The notes beneath the pieces were generated by a model. The model saw nothing but the letters and a program-made list of their open reading frames with translations, was not told where the DNA came from and did no database searches. A program made the position numbers and the translations under genes. Of a stretch of 64,000 nt of DNA, positions 47,077 through 55,949 are shown piece by piece. The stretch's first letter is position 1; every line of letters starts with the position of its first letter. This DNA comes from Magnetospirillum sp. 15-1 (GTDB taxonomy: Bacteria > Pseudomonadota > Alphaproteobacteria > Rhodospirillales > Magnetospirillaceae), in NCBI RefSeq assembly GCF_900184795.1, contig NZ_FXXN01000023.1, forward strand, positions 143,055 through 207,054, written 5' to 3'.

Positions 47077-48309
47077 GTGACATCAGGACAGGACAGGCCT
47101 TGGCCCCCCGAATCCATGGGGATGGCCCGGCTGACGACCATGGCCTTCCATGGCGAAAACATGGTGCCCCACGCCATTGAACTGCTGAAGCGGGTCGAGG
47201 CCGATGGAAGTGATTCCGCCGCCCTGCTCGACCTGTCGACCATTCATTTCCTGTTGGGTCACGAAGAGGCCGGAATGGCCTACCAGGAGCGCGCCCTGGC
47301 CCAGGATCAGGTCTACCGTGACCGCTCCGGCACGGCGGGCGAGGGCGGGGTGAGGCTGCTGGCCTTCGCCGCTCCGGGCAATCTGATGTCCAACGTGCCC
47401 ATCCAGTTCCTGATCGAAGGCTCCGACGTCCACCTGGACGTGCTCTACATCGTGCCGGGCATGGACCTGCCCGAACGGGTGCCGGGCCACGACATGGCCA
47501 TGGTCATCGCCGGGGAATCCGAGCCCAACCGCGATATTCTCGAGCGGATCGCCGCCTTCGCCGATCTGTGGCCGTGCCCGCCGGTCCTCAACGACCCACG
47601 CAAGGTGCTGCAATTATCCCGCGACGGCGTCAGCGCCCTGCTGGCCGGGGCGAAGGGAGTGTGCATCCCGGCCACCACCCGCGTCGACCCCGAGACGCTG
47701 GCCCGCCTGGGACGGGGCGAGGTGGTGCTGACCGACCTGCTCGCCGGCGGCAGTTTCCCCATCATCGTCCGACCGCTGGATTCCCATGCCGGCAAGGGGC
47801 TGGCCAAATTGGACGATCCCTCGACCATCGCCCTCTATCTGGCCGCCCAGCCGGCCGAGGGCTATTACCTGTCCAGCTTCGTGGATTATCGCGGCGACGG
47901 CGGCATGTTCCGCAAGTACCGCATCGCCATGATCGATGGAAAGCCCTTCGTCTGCCACATGGCGGTATCCAGCCACTGGATGATCCACTACCTCAACGCC
48001 GACATGCGGGAAAGCGCCGAGAAGCGCGCCGAAGAGGCTCATGCCTTCGCCACCTTCGACCAGGACTTCGCCGCCCGCCACGCCGGCGCCTTCGCCGCCA
48101 TGACCGAGCGTATCGGCCTCGACTATTTCGCCATGGATTGCGCCGAGACTCCGGACGGACAATTGCTGGTGTTCGAGGCCGACACCGCCATGATCGTCCA
48201 CGCCATGGACCCGCCCGACATCTTCCCCTACAAGGCGCCGCAGATGCACCGCATCTTCCATGCCTTCCAGGACATGCTGCGGCGGATCAAGCAGGCCAAA
48301 GCCGCCTGA
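47077..48309 (+). CDS. ATP-grasp domain protein with helical N-terminus
   Basis: 410 aa. Residues ~25-80 form helix pairs (NMVPHAIELLKRVEAD, LLDLSTIHFLLGHEEAGMAY) resembling a short TPR. A Rossmann-like region follows (GVRLLAFAAPGNLMSNVPIQ). From ~180 an ATP-grasp fold shows IVRPLDSHAGKGLAKLD (glycine loop), YYLSSFVDYRGDGGMFRKYR and the metal-binding tail LLVFEADTAMIVH. Such enzymes join a carboxylate to an amine through an acyl phosphate. The GTG start at 47077 follows AAGGAAA. Its stop overlaps the next start (TGATG). An amine from the upstream decarboxylase is the natural candidate acceptor, which is inference. Confidence 0.75.
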   Translation: MTSGQDRPWPPESMGMARLTTMAFHGENMVPHAIELLKRVEADGSDSAALLDLSTIHFLLGHEEAGMAYQERALAQDQVYRDRSGTAGEGGVRLLAFAAPGNLMSNVPIQFLIEGSDVHLDVLYIVPGMDLPERVPGHDMAMVIAGESEPNRDILERIAAFADLWPCPPVLNDPRKVLQLSRDGVSALLAGAKGVCIPATTRVDPETLARLGRGEVVLTDLLAGGSFPIIVRPLDSHAGKGLAKLDDPSTIALYLAAQPAEGYYLSSFVDYRGDGGMFRKYRIAMIDGKPFVCHMAVSSHWMIHYLNADMRESAEKRAEEAHAFATFDQDFAARHAGAFAAMTERIGLDYFAMDCAETPDGQLLVFEADTAMIVHAMDPPDIFPYKAPQMHRIFHAFQDMLRRIKQAKAA

Positions 48310-49868
48310 TGGATCTGGCGCAGCCCACCGAGATTCTGCTGGCCACCGGCGGCGACGAGCGCCTGCTCGTCGACCCGGACAGCGGCCTCAACCGCTATGG
48401 CTGTTCTCCCCGCCCCCGTCCCTGGGCCATCACCTTCGCCTCTACCACCGCCACCTCGGTGTCGGACGGCGCCTTCGCCCATGTGGAGGCATTGCGCCGC
48501 CGCCTGGCCGAGGCCGAACGGGCCGGCAGGCTGGACGACGAATACGCCGCCGCCATGGAAGAGGTAAGGGGAGAGATTCCCCACCAATGCGGCATGGTGG
48601 CGGGGACCGAGGCCATCCTGACGCCATCGGGCACCGATGCCGAGTTCTATGCCCTGCATCTGGCCCTGGCCGCCGACCGGCGGCCGCTGACCGGCATCGT
48701 CATCGCGCCCAGGGAAACCGCCAGCAACGTCCTGCCGGCCGCCTCGGGCCGCCATTACAACGCCACCACCGCCATGGGCCACCATGTCACGGTGGACCAG
48801 CCGGTGGATGCCGCCACCGCCGCCCGGGTGGAACTGGCCGTCCTCGAACTCCGCGACCGGGCGGGCAATCCCCTGCCGGCGCGAGATATCGACCGGGCGG
48901 CCGAAGCCCTGGTGGAGCGCGAGGTGGCAAGGGGCCGCCGGGTACTGCTCCATCTGCTCGACACCTCCAAGACCGGACTGGTGGCGCCCGGCGTCGAATT
49001 CACCTTCGCCCTGGCCCGGCGTTTCGCCGGCCATCTGGACGTGGTGGTGGACGCCTCGCAACTGCGCCTGTCCAAGGAAAGCGTTGCCCGCTACCTGGAC
49101 CATGGCTTCATGGTCATCGTCACCGGCTCGAAGTTCTTTACCGGTCCGCCCTTCGCCGGTGCGCTGCTGGTGCCGCCGTCCATCGGCGGACGGGTCCAGT
49201 TGGGCCTCGCCGCCCTGCCCGAGGGTTACAACGCCTATACCGAACGCCATTGCTGGCCCGAGTCCTGGGAAAACTGGTGCCGGCCCATGGGCGGCCGGCC
49301 CAATATCGGCCTGCTGATGCGCTGGTGGGCGGCGCTGTGGGAGATGGCCGCCTTCCACGCCGTGCCCCCGGCCGAGGCCCGGCGCATCCTGGAGCGCTTT
49401 CTGTCGGCCATCGGCGCCGCCATCCAGGCCTCGCCCCGCCTGAGCCTGCTCCCCTGCCCGCTCCCCGAGCGCGGCGTTCCCGGATCGTGGGACGGACTGG
49501 CCACCATCCTGACCTTCGCCGCCGCCCCGCCCAAGGCCAGGACACCGCTGGGCATGGACGACCTGCGGCGCCTCCACGTCTGGCTCAACCGCGACGTCTC
49601 CCCGCTGCTGCCCCCCAAGGCCCGCGAGCGCGACCGCCGCCTCGCCGCCCTGGCCTGCCACATCGGCCAGCCGGTGATGGTGGGCGAGTCGTTGAGCGGC
49701 CTGCGGCTGGCGGCCGGTGCCCGGCTGGTCTCCGGCGCCCGTCGGGCCATGCTGGCCGGGCGTTCGGTGGACGCCTTCCTCGACCTGGAAATCGCCGAGG
49801 CCAAGCTGGTGCTGGCCAAGCTGGATATGCTGTTGAGGCATTGGCGGCACCTGACGGCACCGGCCTGA
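48309..49868 (+). CDS. PLP-dependent enzyme, fold type I, unknown substrate
   Basis: 519 aa. LTPSGTDAEFYALHLAL (phosphate pocket, ~105-121), VVVDASQLRLS (Asp248, pyridine nitrogen) and VTGSKFFTGPPFAGALLV with Lys275 as the Schiff-base lysine. The order resembles class-V aminotransferase or desulphurase relatives, but the ~230-residue C-terminal half is unlike those I know (GYNAYTERHCWPESWENWC). Translation is coupled to the ATP-grasp gene by a one-base overlap. Likely a transaminase, lyase or transferase acting on the same pathway intermediate. Confidence 0.75.
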   Translation: MDLAQPTEILLATGGDERLLVDPDSGLNRYGCSPRPRPWAITFASTTATSVSDGAFAHVEALRRRLAEAERAGRLDDEYAAAMEEVRGEIPHQCGMVAGTEAILTPSGTDAEFYALHLALAADRRPLTGIVIAPRETASNVLPAASGRHYNATTAMGHHVTVDQPVDAATAARVELAVLELRDRAGNPLPARDIDRAAEALVEREVARGRRVLLHLLDTSKTGLVAPGVEFTFALARRFAGHLDVVVDASQLRLSKESVARYLDHGFMVIVTGSKFFTGPPFAGALLVPPSIGGRVQLGLAALPEGYNAYTERHCWPESWENWCRPMGGRPNIGLLMRWWAALWEMAAFHAVPPAEARRILERFLSAIGAAIQASPRLSLLPCPLPERGVPGSWDGLATILTFAAAPPKARTPLGMDDLRRLHVWLNRDVSPLLPPKARERDRRLAALACHIGQPVMVGESLSGLRLAAGARLVSGARRAMLAGRSVDAFLDLEIAEAKLVLAKLDMLLRHWRHLTAPA

Positions 49869-49937
49869 CCGGCAGAGTTTGCCGGGTACGGCCATAGCCT
49901 CGACAACAAAACAGTGCAATATCAATAAGATGCAAAA

Positions 49938-49954
49938 TGGCATAGCCATTGCTT
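49938..49954 (+). promoter_or_regulatory. Putative sigma-54 promoter for the FliD-like gene
   Basis: TGGCATAGCCATTGCTT matches the sigma-54 form TGGCAY-N5-TTGCW with GG and GC exactly 10 bases apart. It overlaps a perfect AATGGC-ATA-GCCATT dyad (49936-49950). The predicted start of transcription would be around 49965, upstream of the ATG at 50013. Confidence 0.6.
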
Positions 49955-50012
49955 GGTGTTTGGCGAGGATTCCCTCTTCAGCGGGCGCCGCAGCGCCCCG
50001 GAGCATCGAGCC

Positions 50013-51344
50013 ATGAGCACCAACGCTGTTTCCGCCCTGCCGACCGCCCTCGCCGGCCTGTTGAAGCAGTACGCCGCACCCAGCCCGAAGGCCGACGGCA
50101 CCACCACCGGCACCGCCAGCGCGGCGGCCAGCCCACTCAGCCTGGGCCGCGACGATGCCTATTCCCTGTCCCTGGGCTCGGCGCAAAGCGGATCGGCCAT
50201 GCTCGGCTATACCCGGCTCGCCACCCTGGGCGCCCAGGTGGACAGCGGTCTGCAGGCGGCGACGACCCAGGCGGCCACTCCCGGCAGCGCCGGATCGGTG
50301 GACGTGCAGGTCAACCAGCTCGCCCAGGCCCAAAGCGTGGTGACCTCCCTGTTCGGCGATCCGGATTCGGTATCGCTGGGCACCGGCACCCTCAGCGTGC
50401 AGATGGGGGCGGTGGATGCCGAGACCGGCGCCTTCACCCCGGCCGGCGACCCGGCCGAGATCACCATCGCCGGCGGTTCGCTCAACGACATCGCCAAGTC
50501 CATCAACGACGCCGGCGTGGGACTGACCGCCAAGGTGGTCGAGTCGGGCGGCGGCTTCGAGCTGGAGATCAGCGGCAAGGACACCGGCAGCGGCAAGGCC
50601 TTCTCCCTGTCCGGTCTCGGTGAACTGGCTTTCGATCCGTCCCAGCCCGACACCTCGCCGCTGACCCAGACCAGCGAGGCCGCCGACGCCCTTTACAGCG
50701 TGGACGGCTCCGATTTCACCTGGCCCTCCAACACCGACGTGCCGGTGGCCTTCGGCACGACCACCGGCTTCACGGCAACCGGCCCGCAGAGCGTGCCGCG
50801 CTCCACCGTGACCGACACCGTCCAGAAGATGATGAAGTCGTTCAACAGCCTGCAGGGCGCCATCGTCAAAATGACCGGCGACAAGGGCGAACTGGCGGCC
50901 AACGCCAATCTGGCCGCCGGCATGTTCAAGCGCATCGGCGACGCCGCCATGGCCAAGTATCCCACCAGCGGCGATCTCTCGACCCTGGCCGATATCGGCA
51001 TCGATGTTCAGAAGGACGGTACGCTCAGCATTGACCAGTCGGTGCTGGCCCAGGCCTTGTCCAAGGACCCGGCCTCGGTGCAGTCGCTGGTCGCCCAGGC
51101 GGCCAAGGGCATGGATGACGCCATCCGCCCCTATCTGGGCACCAAGGGCGCCATTTCCTCGCAGGTGACGGTGCTGGGATCGCTGCTGGGCCGGGGCGGC
51201 AGCCTGCTCGACTATCTGGGCGGCGGAACCGGTTCCTCCGGCGGCTCGGACAGTCTGCTGAACTACCTGAACCCCAGCAGCGCGTCCTCGTCCTCGAGCG
51301 GATTGGCCGGCACGTCCAACAGTCTGCTCTCCGCCCTGTCCTGA
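50013..51344 (+). CDS. FliD-like flagellar hook-associated protein 2 homologue
   Basis: 443 aa, Ser/Ala/Gly-rich with no signal peptide. The N-terminal half has FliD character: SVDVQVNQLAQAQSVVTSLF, then ITIAGGSLNDIAKSINDAG and GLTAKVVESGGGFELEISGK. The C-terminal half has DTVQKMMKSFNSLQGAIVKM and the FliD_C block TLADIGIDVQKDGTLSIDQS. The tail ends in a Gly/Ser repeat region (LLDYLGGGTGSSGGSD). It lacks the usual terminal coiled coil and sits away from any flagellar operon. A sigma-54 promoter upstream, as in many alphaproteobacterial flagellar genes, supports a flagellar or filament-cap role. The ATG at 50013 is chosen because the promoter overlaps the alternative at 49953. Confidence 0.7.
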   Translation: MSTNAVSALPTALAGLLKQYAAPSPKADGTTTGTASAAASPLSLGRDDAYSLSLGSAQSGSAMLGYTRLATLGAQVDSGLQAATTQAATPGSAGSVDVQVNQLAQAQSVVTSLFGDPDSVSLGTGTLSVQMGAVDAETGAFTPAGDPAEITIAGGSLNDIAKSINDAGVGLTAKVVESGGGFELEISGKDTGSGKAFSLSGLGELAFDPSQPDTSPLTQTSEAADALYSVDGSDFTWPSNTDVPVAFGTTTGFTATGPQSVPRSTVTDTVQKMMKSFNSLQGAIVKMTGDKGELAANANLAAGMFKRIGDAAMAKYPTSGDLSTLADIGIDVQKDGTLSIDQSVLAQALSKDPASVQSLVAQAAKGMDDAIRPYLGTKGAISSQVTVLGSLLGRGGSLLDYLGGGTGSSGGSDSLLNYLNPSSASSSSSGLAGTSNSLLSALS

Positions 51345-51358
51345 CGGCGGAAACGCCA

Positions 51359-51391
51359 ACGGCCTCCTTCCCGGTACGGGAAGGGGGCCGT
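51359..51391 (+). terminator. Possible terminator hairpin after the FliD-like gene
   Basis: ACGGCC...TTCCC pairs with GGGAA...GGCCGT around a short loop; there is no real T tract, so termination is weakly supported. Confidence 0.35.
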
Positions 51392-51407
51392 CGTCATGAG
51401 GGGGCCG

Positions 51408-51686
51408 TTACTTGGCGGCCGGGCTCGCCGGGGTGGCGGGGGTCACGGCGTGCTCGGCCTTCTTGCCGTGATCCTTGGCGTCCTTCTTGGCGTGGGCGGC
51501 GTCGCTCTTGCCCTTTTCCACCTTGGCGGCAGCCGCCCCGGTCGCCTGGGTGGTGGCACCGGTCGCGGCGGGAGCGGTAACGGTGGCGGGCGCGGTGGTG
51601 GCGGAGGGGCTGCCCTGGGCCAGAGCAGCCACGGGGAGCAGCGAGGCGGCAACCAGGGCGGTGGCGAGGAAATGGGTGGCGCGCAT
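51408..51686 (-). CDS. Small secreted Ala/Thr- and Lys/His-rich protein
   Basis: 92 aa. A signal peptide (ATALVAASLLPVAALAQG) is followed by an Ala/Thr/Pro-rich segment and a Lys/Ala/His/Asp-rich stretch (KVEKGKSDAAHAKKDAKDH). AAGGAAG precedes the ATG at 51686. It is convergent with the FliD-like gene. No family recognised. The low complexity makes a structural or metal-binding role possible but unproven. Confidence 0.6.
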   Translation of the reverse strand: MRATHFLATALVAASLLPVAALAQGSPSATTAPATVTAPAATGATTQATGAAAAKVEKGKSDAAHAKKDAKDHGKKAEHAVTPATPASPAAK

Positions 51687-51864
51687 GGAAGGCTTCCTTT
51701 TCTTTATCTCGTTCCGAAGGCCGTCATGGCGCGTTCGGTAGGGATAATGTCGGCCCATCCCGTGGCGGAATAATGGAGCAATTGTGATTCTTTCAGGGCA
51801 GATCAGGGCAGTTGCGCCATAATCGCCGCGATGCCATGGTGCAATCTCACGGACGAACCCTCTT

Positions 51865-52521
51865 TTGCCAGCGAGGCCCGCCATTTCCGCCGATTCCTGC
51901 CGTCTCTACCTGATCACCCCGCCGGTCATCGAAAAGCCCTTCGAATGGGTCAAGACCCTGGAAGCCGCCCTGGATGCCGGCGACGTCGCCTGCCTGCAGA
52001 TCCGCCTCAAGGGCCTGGACGACGACGCCCTGGCCCGCGCGGTGGACGTGCTGCGCCCGCCCGCCCAGCGGCGCGGCGTGGCGGTGCTGCTCAACGACCG
52101 GCCCGATCTGGCCTTCGAGACCGGCTGCGACGGCGTGCACGTGGGACAGACCGACGCCTCCTACAAGGCGGCCCGCCAGGCGGTGGGACCCGAGGGCATC
52201 GTCGGGGTCACCTGCCACGATTCCCGCCACCTCGCCATGGAAGCCGGCGAGGCCGGGGCCGATTACGTGGCGTTCGGCGCCTTCTTCCCCACCGAAACCA
52301 AGGACGCCCCCACCCGCGCCGACCTGGAAATCCTGGAATGGTGGCACGGCCTGTTCACTGTTCCCTGCGTCGCCATCGGCGGTATCACGGTCGACAACTG
52401 CCGCCCCCTGGTGGCGGCGGGCACTGATTTCCTGGCGGTGTCGGCCGGCGTGTGGAGCCATCCCGAGGGCCCCGAGGCGGCGGTGCGGGAATTCAGCCGC
52501 ATCCTGGCGGCGGGAGGCTGA
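51865..52521 (+). CDS. thiE: Thiamine-phosphate synthase
   Basis: 218 aa TIM-barrel. [58 protein letters not shown]-type core and [20 protein letters not shown] are family blocks. It joins HMP-PP and THZ-P to thiamine phosphate. The loop LQIRLKG replaces the more common QLREK. No ATG is in frame near the start; TTG at 51865 is the best candidate but uncertain. No thiamine riboswitch is apparent upstream. The LOG-family gene starts one base after its stop. Confidence 0.85.
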   Translation: MPARPAISADSCRLYLITPPVIEKPFEWVKTLEAALDAGDVACLQIRLKGLDDDALARAVDVLRPPAQRRGVAVLLNDRPDLAFETGCDGVHVGQTDASYKAARQAVGPEGIVGVTCHDSRHLAMEAGEAGADYVAFGAFFPTETKDAPTRADLEILEWWHGLFTVPCVAIGGITVDNCRPLVAAGTDFLAVSAGVWSHPEGPEAAVREFSRILAAGG

Positions 52522-52522
52522 G

Positions 52523-53104
52523 GTGAAGCGGGTCTGCGTCTTCTGCGGTTCCAATTCCGGCGCCAACCCGGCCTATGCCCAGGCGGCGACCCAGCTCGGC
52601 CGCCTGCTGGCCGAGCGCGGCCTGACCCTGGTCTATGGCGGCGGCAACGTGGGCCTGATGGGCGTGGTGGCCGACGCCGCCCTGGAAGCCGGCGGACAGG
52701 TGATCGGCGTGATTCCCGAATCCATGCTGAAGTGGGAGGTGGGCCACCCTAACCTCACCGAACTCAGGGTGGTGACCAGCATGCACGAGCGCAAGGCGAC
52801 CATGGCCGAACTGGCCGACGCCTTCATCGCCCTGCCCGGCGGTGTCGGCACGCTGGAGGAATTGTTCGAGGTGTGGACCTGGGGCCAGTTGGGCCTGCAC
52901 ACCAAGCCGCTGGCCTTCCTCGACGTGGCGGGCTATTTCGAGCGGCTGCACGCCTTTCTCGACCACATGGCCGGCGAAGGCTTCGTCAAGGCCCGCCACC
53001 GCGAAATGGCGGCGGTGCACCATGACCCCGCCACCCTGCTGGCCATGCTGGAGAGCTACCAGCCGCCGGAGACCATTCGCGTCATCGACCGCGAGACCGC
53101 GTGA
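52523..53104 (+). CDS. LOG family protein (cytokinin-activating nucleosidase-like)
   Basis: 193 aa Rossmann protein with [39 protein letters not shown], the catalytic-region [20 protein letters not shown] and [15 protein letters not shown]. The family cleaves nucleoside 5'-monophosphates to base and ribose 5-phosphate and is also annotated as Rossmann-fold TIGR00730. GTG start at 52523, coupled to thiE. Confidence 0.9.
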   Translation: MKRVCVFCGSNSGANPAYAQAATQLGRLLAERGLTLVYGGGNVGLMGVVADAALEAGGQVIGVIPESMLKWEVGHPNLTELRVVTSMHERKATMAELADAFIALPGGVGTLEELFEVWTWGQLGLHTKPLAFLDVAGYFERLHAFLDHMAGEGFVKARHREMAAVHHDPATLLAMLESYQPPETIRVIDRETA

Positions 53105-53153
53105 TAGCGGCCAAACTTGCGGAGGCAACCGACGCGCCGGTACGAAAGCCCGC

Positions 53154-53182
53154 TTGACAGGTCCGGCCGGGCGCCATATAAA
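53154..53182 (+). promoter_or_regulatory. Consensus sigma-70 promoter for the tRNA-Val region
   Basis: TTGACA (53154-53159), a 17-base spacer, TATAAA (53177-53182). Transcription would start near 53189 and run through the tRNA relic and the intact tRNA-Val. Confidence 0.75.
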
Positions 53183-53229
53183 GCGGCCCTCCTCGGGGGC
53201 GCATCCAAGGCCTCCGCCGCGATGGAAAT

Positions 53230-53271
53230 GGGCGGTTGGCTCAGCGGGAGGGCACTTCCTTCACACGGGAA
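53230..53271 (+). pseudogene. Truncated tRNA-Val(CAC) relic
   Basis: The first 42 bases match the 5' half of the intact tRNA-Val downstream: acceptor 5' strand GGGCGGT, D-arm GGCTCAGCGGGAGGGC, and the anticodon arm with the loop TTCACAC. One base pair of the anticodon stem is lost. After 53271 no T-arm or acceptor 3' strand can be found, so it cannot form a tRNA. Confidence 0.75.
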
Positions 53272-53413
53272 AGCCATCCGTCCCAAGTGCCTTGATGTGG
53301 TTAGGTTTTTGTTTTGTGTTTCTACACGGTTCCCGCACGTTTCGGACTTGCGTCCGATGGCCGGATCAGATAGAAACCACCGCTCCGCCGGATGAACTTC
53401 CGGCTGAAGAGAT

Positions 53414-53488
53414 GGGCGATTAGCTCAGCGGGAGAGCACTCCCTTCACACGGGAGGGGTCGCAAGTTCAATCCTTGCATCGCCCACCA
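53414..53488 (+). tRNA. tRNA-Val (anticodon CAC)
   Basis: 75 nt. Acceptor GGGCGAT pairs with ATCGCCC; the D-arm, the anticodon stem CTCCC/GGGAG with loop TTCACAC (anticodon CAC at 53446-53448) and the T-arm with TTCAATC are all regular. The CCA end is encoded. It is followed by a lower-GC segment leading into the glycosylation gene block. Confidence 0.97.
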
Positions 53489-53681
53489 TTTCTTCTAAAT
53501 AAAGTTCAACCCTCACCACAAATACAGACAAACAAAGACCAACCGCACCAGCGGATTTTCTTTGCCTGTTGTGCAGGGATGCGGTGTAACGCCCGACGCT
53601 CAATCGACACAAACCCACTTCTATCGCAACAGCATAAACAGACATTCAATATCGGTATTCATTCCCAGCATCAGACAGACT

Positions 53682-55199
53682 CTAGCTTCCCGTCTTTTCC
53701 GCCACAAAACGGCCGATCTGATCGCGAACATCGGAGAATACCCCCTCCCAGTTCCCCATGGCGGATTGTCGGAAAAGCCGGGCGCCCGGATACCAGAGCG
53801 TCTCTCTGCTCCCCAGTTGCCACCGCCAATCGGGGATATGTTTGAGCAAAATCCAGGTGGGGCACCCAACCGCGCCGGCCAGATGGGCAATAGCCGTATC
53901 TGTGGTAATGACGAGATCGAGGTTGGCCATGATCGCGGCGGTATCGATGAATGCATCGGCACCGACGTCGAAATCTTCCTCGATTTTCTCGATAAACCCG
54001 CAGGCATCGTTGGAGCACAACTGTTCGGCCCCGGCAAATTTCTGCAGGCTGATAAACCTCACGCCGGAAACATCTCTCAGAGCCGAAAACATCGCGAGAG
54101 GCACCGACCGGCCACGGTCAATTTCGGTACCGGGCCGCCCCTGCCAGGATATACCGACACGCAATCCCGGCTTCCGGCAAAGTACTTGCTTCCACTTTTC
54201 GATCAATTGAGGCTCTGGAAATATATAGCGCCCCTCCCGAGGGATGTCGTCGAACGATGAACACACAATCCCAGGAATACTCAACAGGGGGACGCAATAG
54301 TCACAGGCTGGTTGCGGAGCCGTAATGGGAATGACATTGGGCCAGACGCTGCTTATCAAGCGCAGAATTCTCTCTTGAACGGAGAAAATAACATTACAGC
54401 CCTGGAAGCGTTCTCCCCGTAGGAATCGGGAGAATTGAATCGTATCTCCAAGCCCCTGTTCGGCAAAGACAAGCAGGGATTTTCCCAACAGGCTCTCGCC
54501 CGCCCACCGCCTTGCGGCAAATATCTTCCCCCACTCGTACTCCTTGAGTCTCCACCTCCACTCATAATTTCGCCACCCGTCGGGGAAGATTCCGTTGAGC
54601 AACTGCAGTTGGCCCACCCGGAAATAGGAATCGGCAAAATCCGGCTTGATCTCGATGGCCTTGATAAAGGCGTTAAAAGCCTCCTGAAACCGCCCAAGCT
54701 CCACCAGTGCATTGCCCAAGTTGTAAAAGGCGTTGTGGTTCCCGGGGTCCAGCTCGCATCCGACCTGGGCGGCCTGCACCGCCCCCCAAATATCGCCGGT
54801 GTCGAAAAGCATGGCCGACAGGTTGACCTGCGACACGGAAGAAGGGGAAAGAGCGATCTTCCGGCGAAGTACCTCGATAGACTCGCCGACATGGCCGGAC
54901 ACCCTGAGTGCCGTGGCAAGATTGGTCAGTGCATCGACGTTGTCAGAGTTGGTGGCGACAACGCGTCGCAACAGCGGAACAGACTCGGCATAATATCCAA
55001 AATGAATTATTAATGATGACAGGTCATATAATACACTATAATTTTCTGAGAATTCAGTTGCACCGCGGCGACATAATTCAAGTGCATCCTTAATGCGGCC
55101 ATCCTTAAAATTTACAGCGACCATCTGAAGAAGATTCATATGGTCACCGGCGTTTTTTGACGCACTCTTTAAAGCAATTCGCCTGTTTTTCCTATTCAT
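53682..55199 (-). CDS. TPR-glycosyltransferase (GT9-like C-terminus)
   Basis: 505 aa. An N-terminal TPR array (~20-205: ALTNLATALRVSGHVGESIE, AFYNLGNALVELGRFQEAFN) leads through GWRNYEWRWRLKEYEW into a heptosyltransferase-like domain (LLVFAEQGLGDTIQFSRFL, LRVGISWQGRPGTEIDRGRS, LVITTDTAIAHLAGAVGCPT). The base composition and codon use are visibly more AT-rich than the neighbours. Starts MNRKNRR, like its paralogue at 59233-60951. Such proteins add sugars to protein or polysaccharide; the acceptor is unknown. Last gene of the block. Confidence 0.82.
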   Translation of the reverse strand: MNRKNRRIALKSASKNAGDHMNLLQMVAVNFKDGRIKDALELCRRGATEFSENYSVLYDLSSLIIHFGYYAESVPLLRRVVATNSDNVDALTNLATALRVSGHVGESIEVLRRKIALSPSSVSQVNLSAMLFDTGDIWGAVQAAQVGCELDPGNHNAFYNLGNALVELGRFQEAFNAFIKAIEIKPDFADSYFRVGQLQLLNGIFPDGWRNYEWRWRLKEYEWGKIFAARRWAGESLLGKSLLVFAEQGLGDTIQFSRFLRGERFQGCNVIFSVQERILRLISSVWPNVIPITAPQPACDYCVPLLSIPGIVCSSFDDIPREGRYIFPEPQLIEKWKQVLCRKPGLRVGISWQGRPGTEIDRGRSVPLAMFSALRDVSGVRFISLQKFAGAEQLCSNDACGFIEKIEEDFDVGADAFIDTAAIMANLDLVITTDTAIAHLAGAVGCPTWILLKHIPDWRWQLGSRETLWYPGARLFRQSAMGNWEGVFSDVRDQIGRFVAEKTGS

Positions 55200-55340
55200 C
55201 TTCCGTCACCAGAATATGGTCAGCCAGCCCGTTATACCAAGCCGCGATGATCTGAACCGAACACCGCAGCCCCCCCCCTCCCCCGGCGCCGAGCTGATGC
55301 ATAAGGCGTACAAGCAAAGGATCACCCCAGGAGGGGACAC

Positions 55341-55949
55341 TCATGCGGTTGCAGCGAGAAGATACAACAAATAGGTATCGGTTCCAGAGGGTATGCTGAA
55401 GTTCACCTTCTCTTTCCAAACAACCATCAATTTGGAGCGGGTGAATAACTCGGTCCACACGGTGTCGCTGAAAACGCTGTAGTGGTTTTTGTTGGTATGA
55501 TGCTGGGCGGCGGTCTCAGGTGCGGGGACCTCGCAGTACAGATATCCCCCCGGCCTCAACACCCGGCGCCATTCATGTAGGGTGTAGAGGGGAAAAATGC
55601 TGTGTTCCAGGACATGTCGGCACCAAAGCACATCAAAACTGGCGTCGGGGAATTCCAGAAAGGACTGGTCCATGGCCTGGACGTCCAACCCGTTGGCCCG
55701 GCAAATCTCTACGTCCGGCCCCAAGGTGATGCCAAGGGCGCGTACGCCATGAGCGGCCATTGCCCTAAGGGCGAGGCCCTGGCCGCAGCCGACATCGAGT
55801 ACCCGTGACTGGGGCCGCAGCACGCCGATCTCCGCCAAGCGATCGACCATACTCTTGGTTATCGACAGATGCGGCTCCGACGGTGGTTCGGGATAGACGT
55901 CCGAAGCCAGTTGAGCCAAGAAGTCGTCAAGGCGACGATAGTCCTGCAT
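55341..55949 (-). CDS. Class I SAM-dependent methyltransferase
   Basis: 202 aa. Motif I SRVLDVGCGQGLALRAMA, motif II-like DVQAMDQSFLEFPDASFDVL, LWCRHVLEHSIFPLYTLHEW and RVLRPGGYLYCEVPAPET place it in the methyltransf_11 group. Substrate unknown; probably a sugar or lipid-linked glycan, given the neighbours. GGGGAA precedes the ATG at 55949. Confidence 0.83.
   Translation of the reverse strand: MQDYRRLDDFLAQLASDVYPEPPSEPHLSITKSMVDRLAEIGVLRPQSRVLDVGCGQGLALRAMAAHGVRALGITLGPDVEICRANGLDVQAMDQSFLEFPDASFDVLWCRHVLEHSIFPLYTLHEWRRVLRPGGYLYCEVPAPETAAQHHTNKNHYSVFSDTVWTELFTRSKLMVVWKEKVNFSIPSGTDTYLLYLLAATA

Noticed and set aside
48228-51359. 1043-codon minus-strand open frame opposite the PLP enzyme and FliD-like gene
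   Set aside because: Gly/Gln-rich shadow reading; both plus-strand genes have family motifs and coupled starts.
51687-51864. Thiamine riboswitch ahead of thiE
   Set aside because: No THI-box-like conserved segments could be recognised in the short leader.
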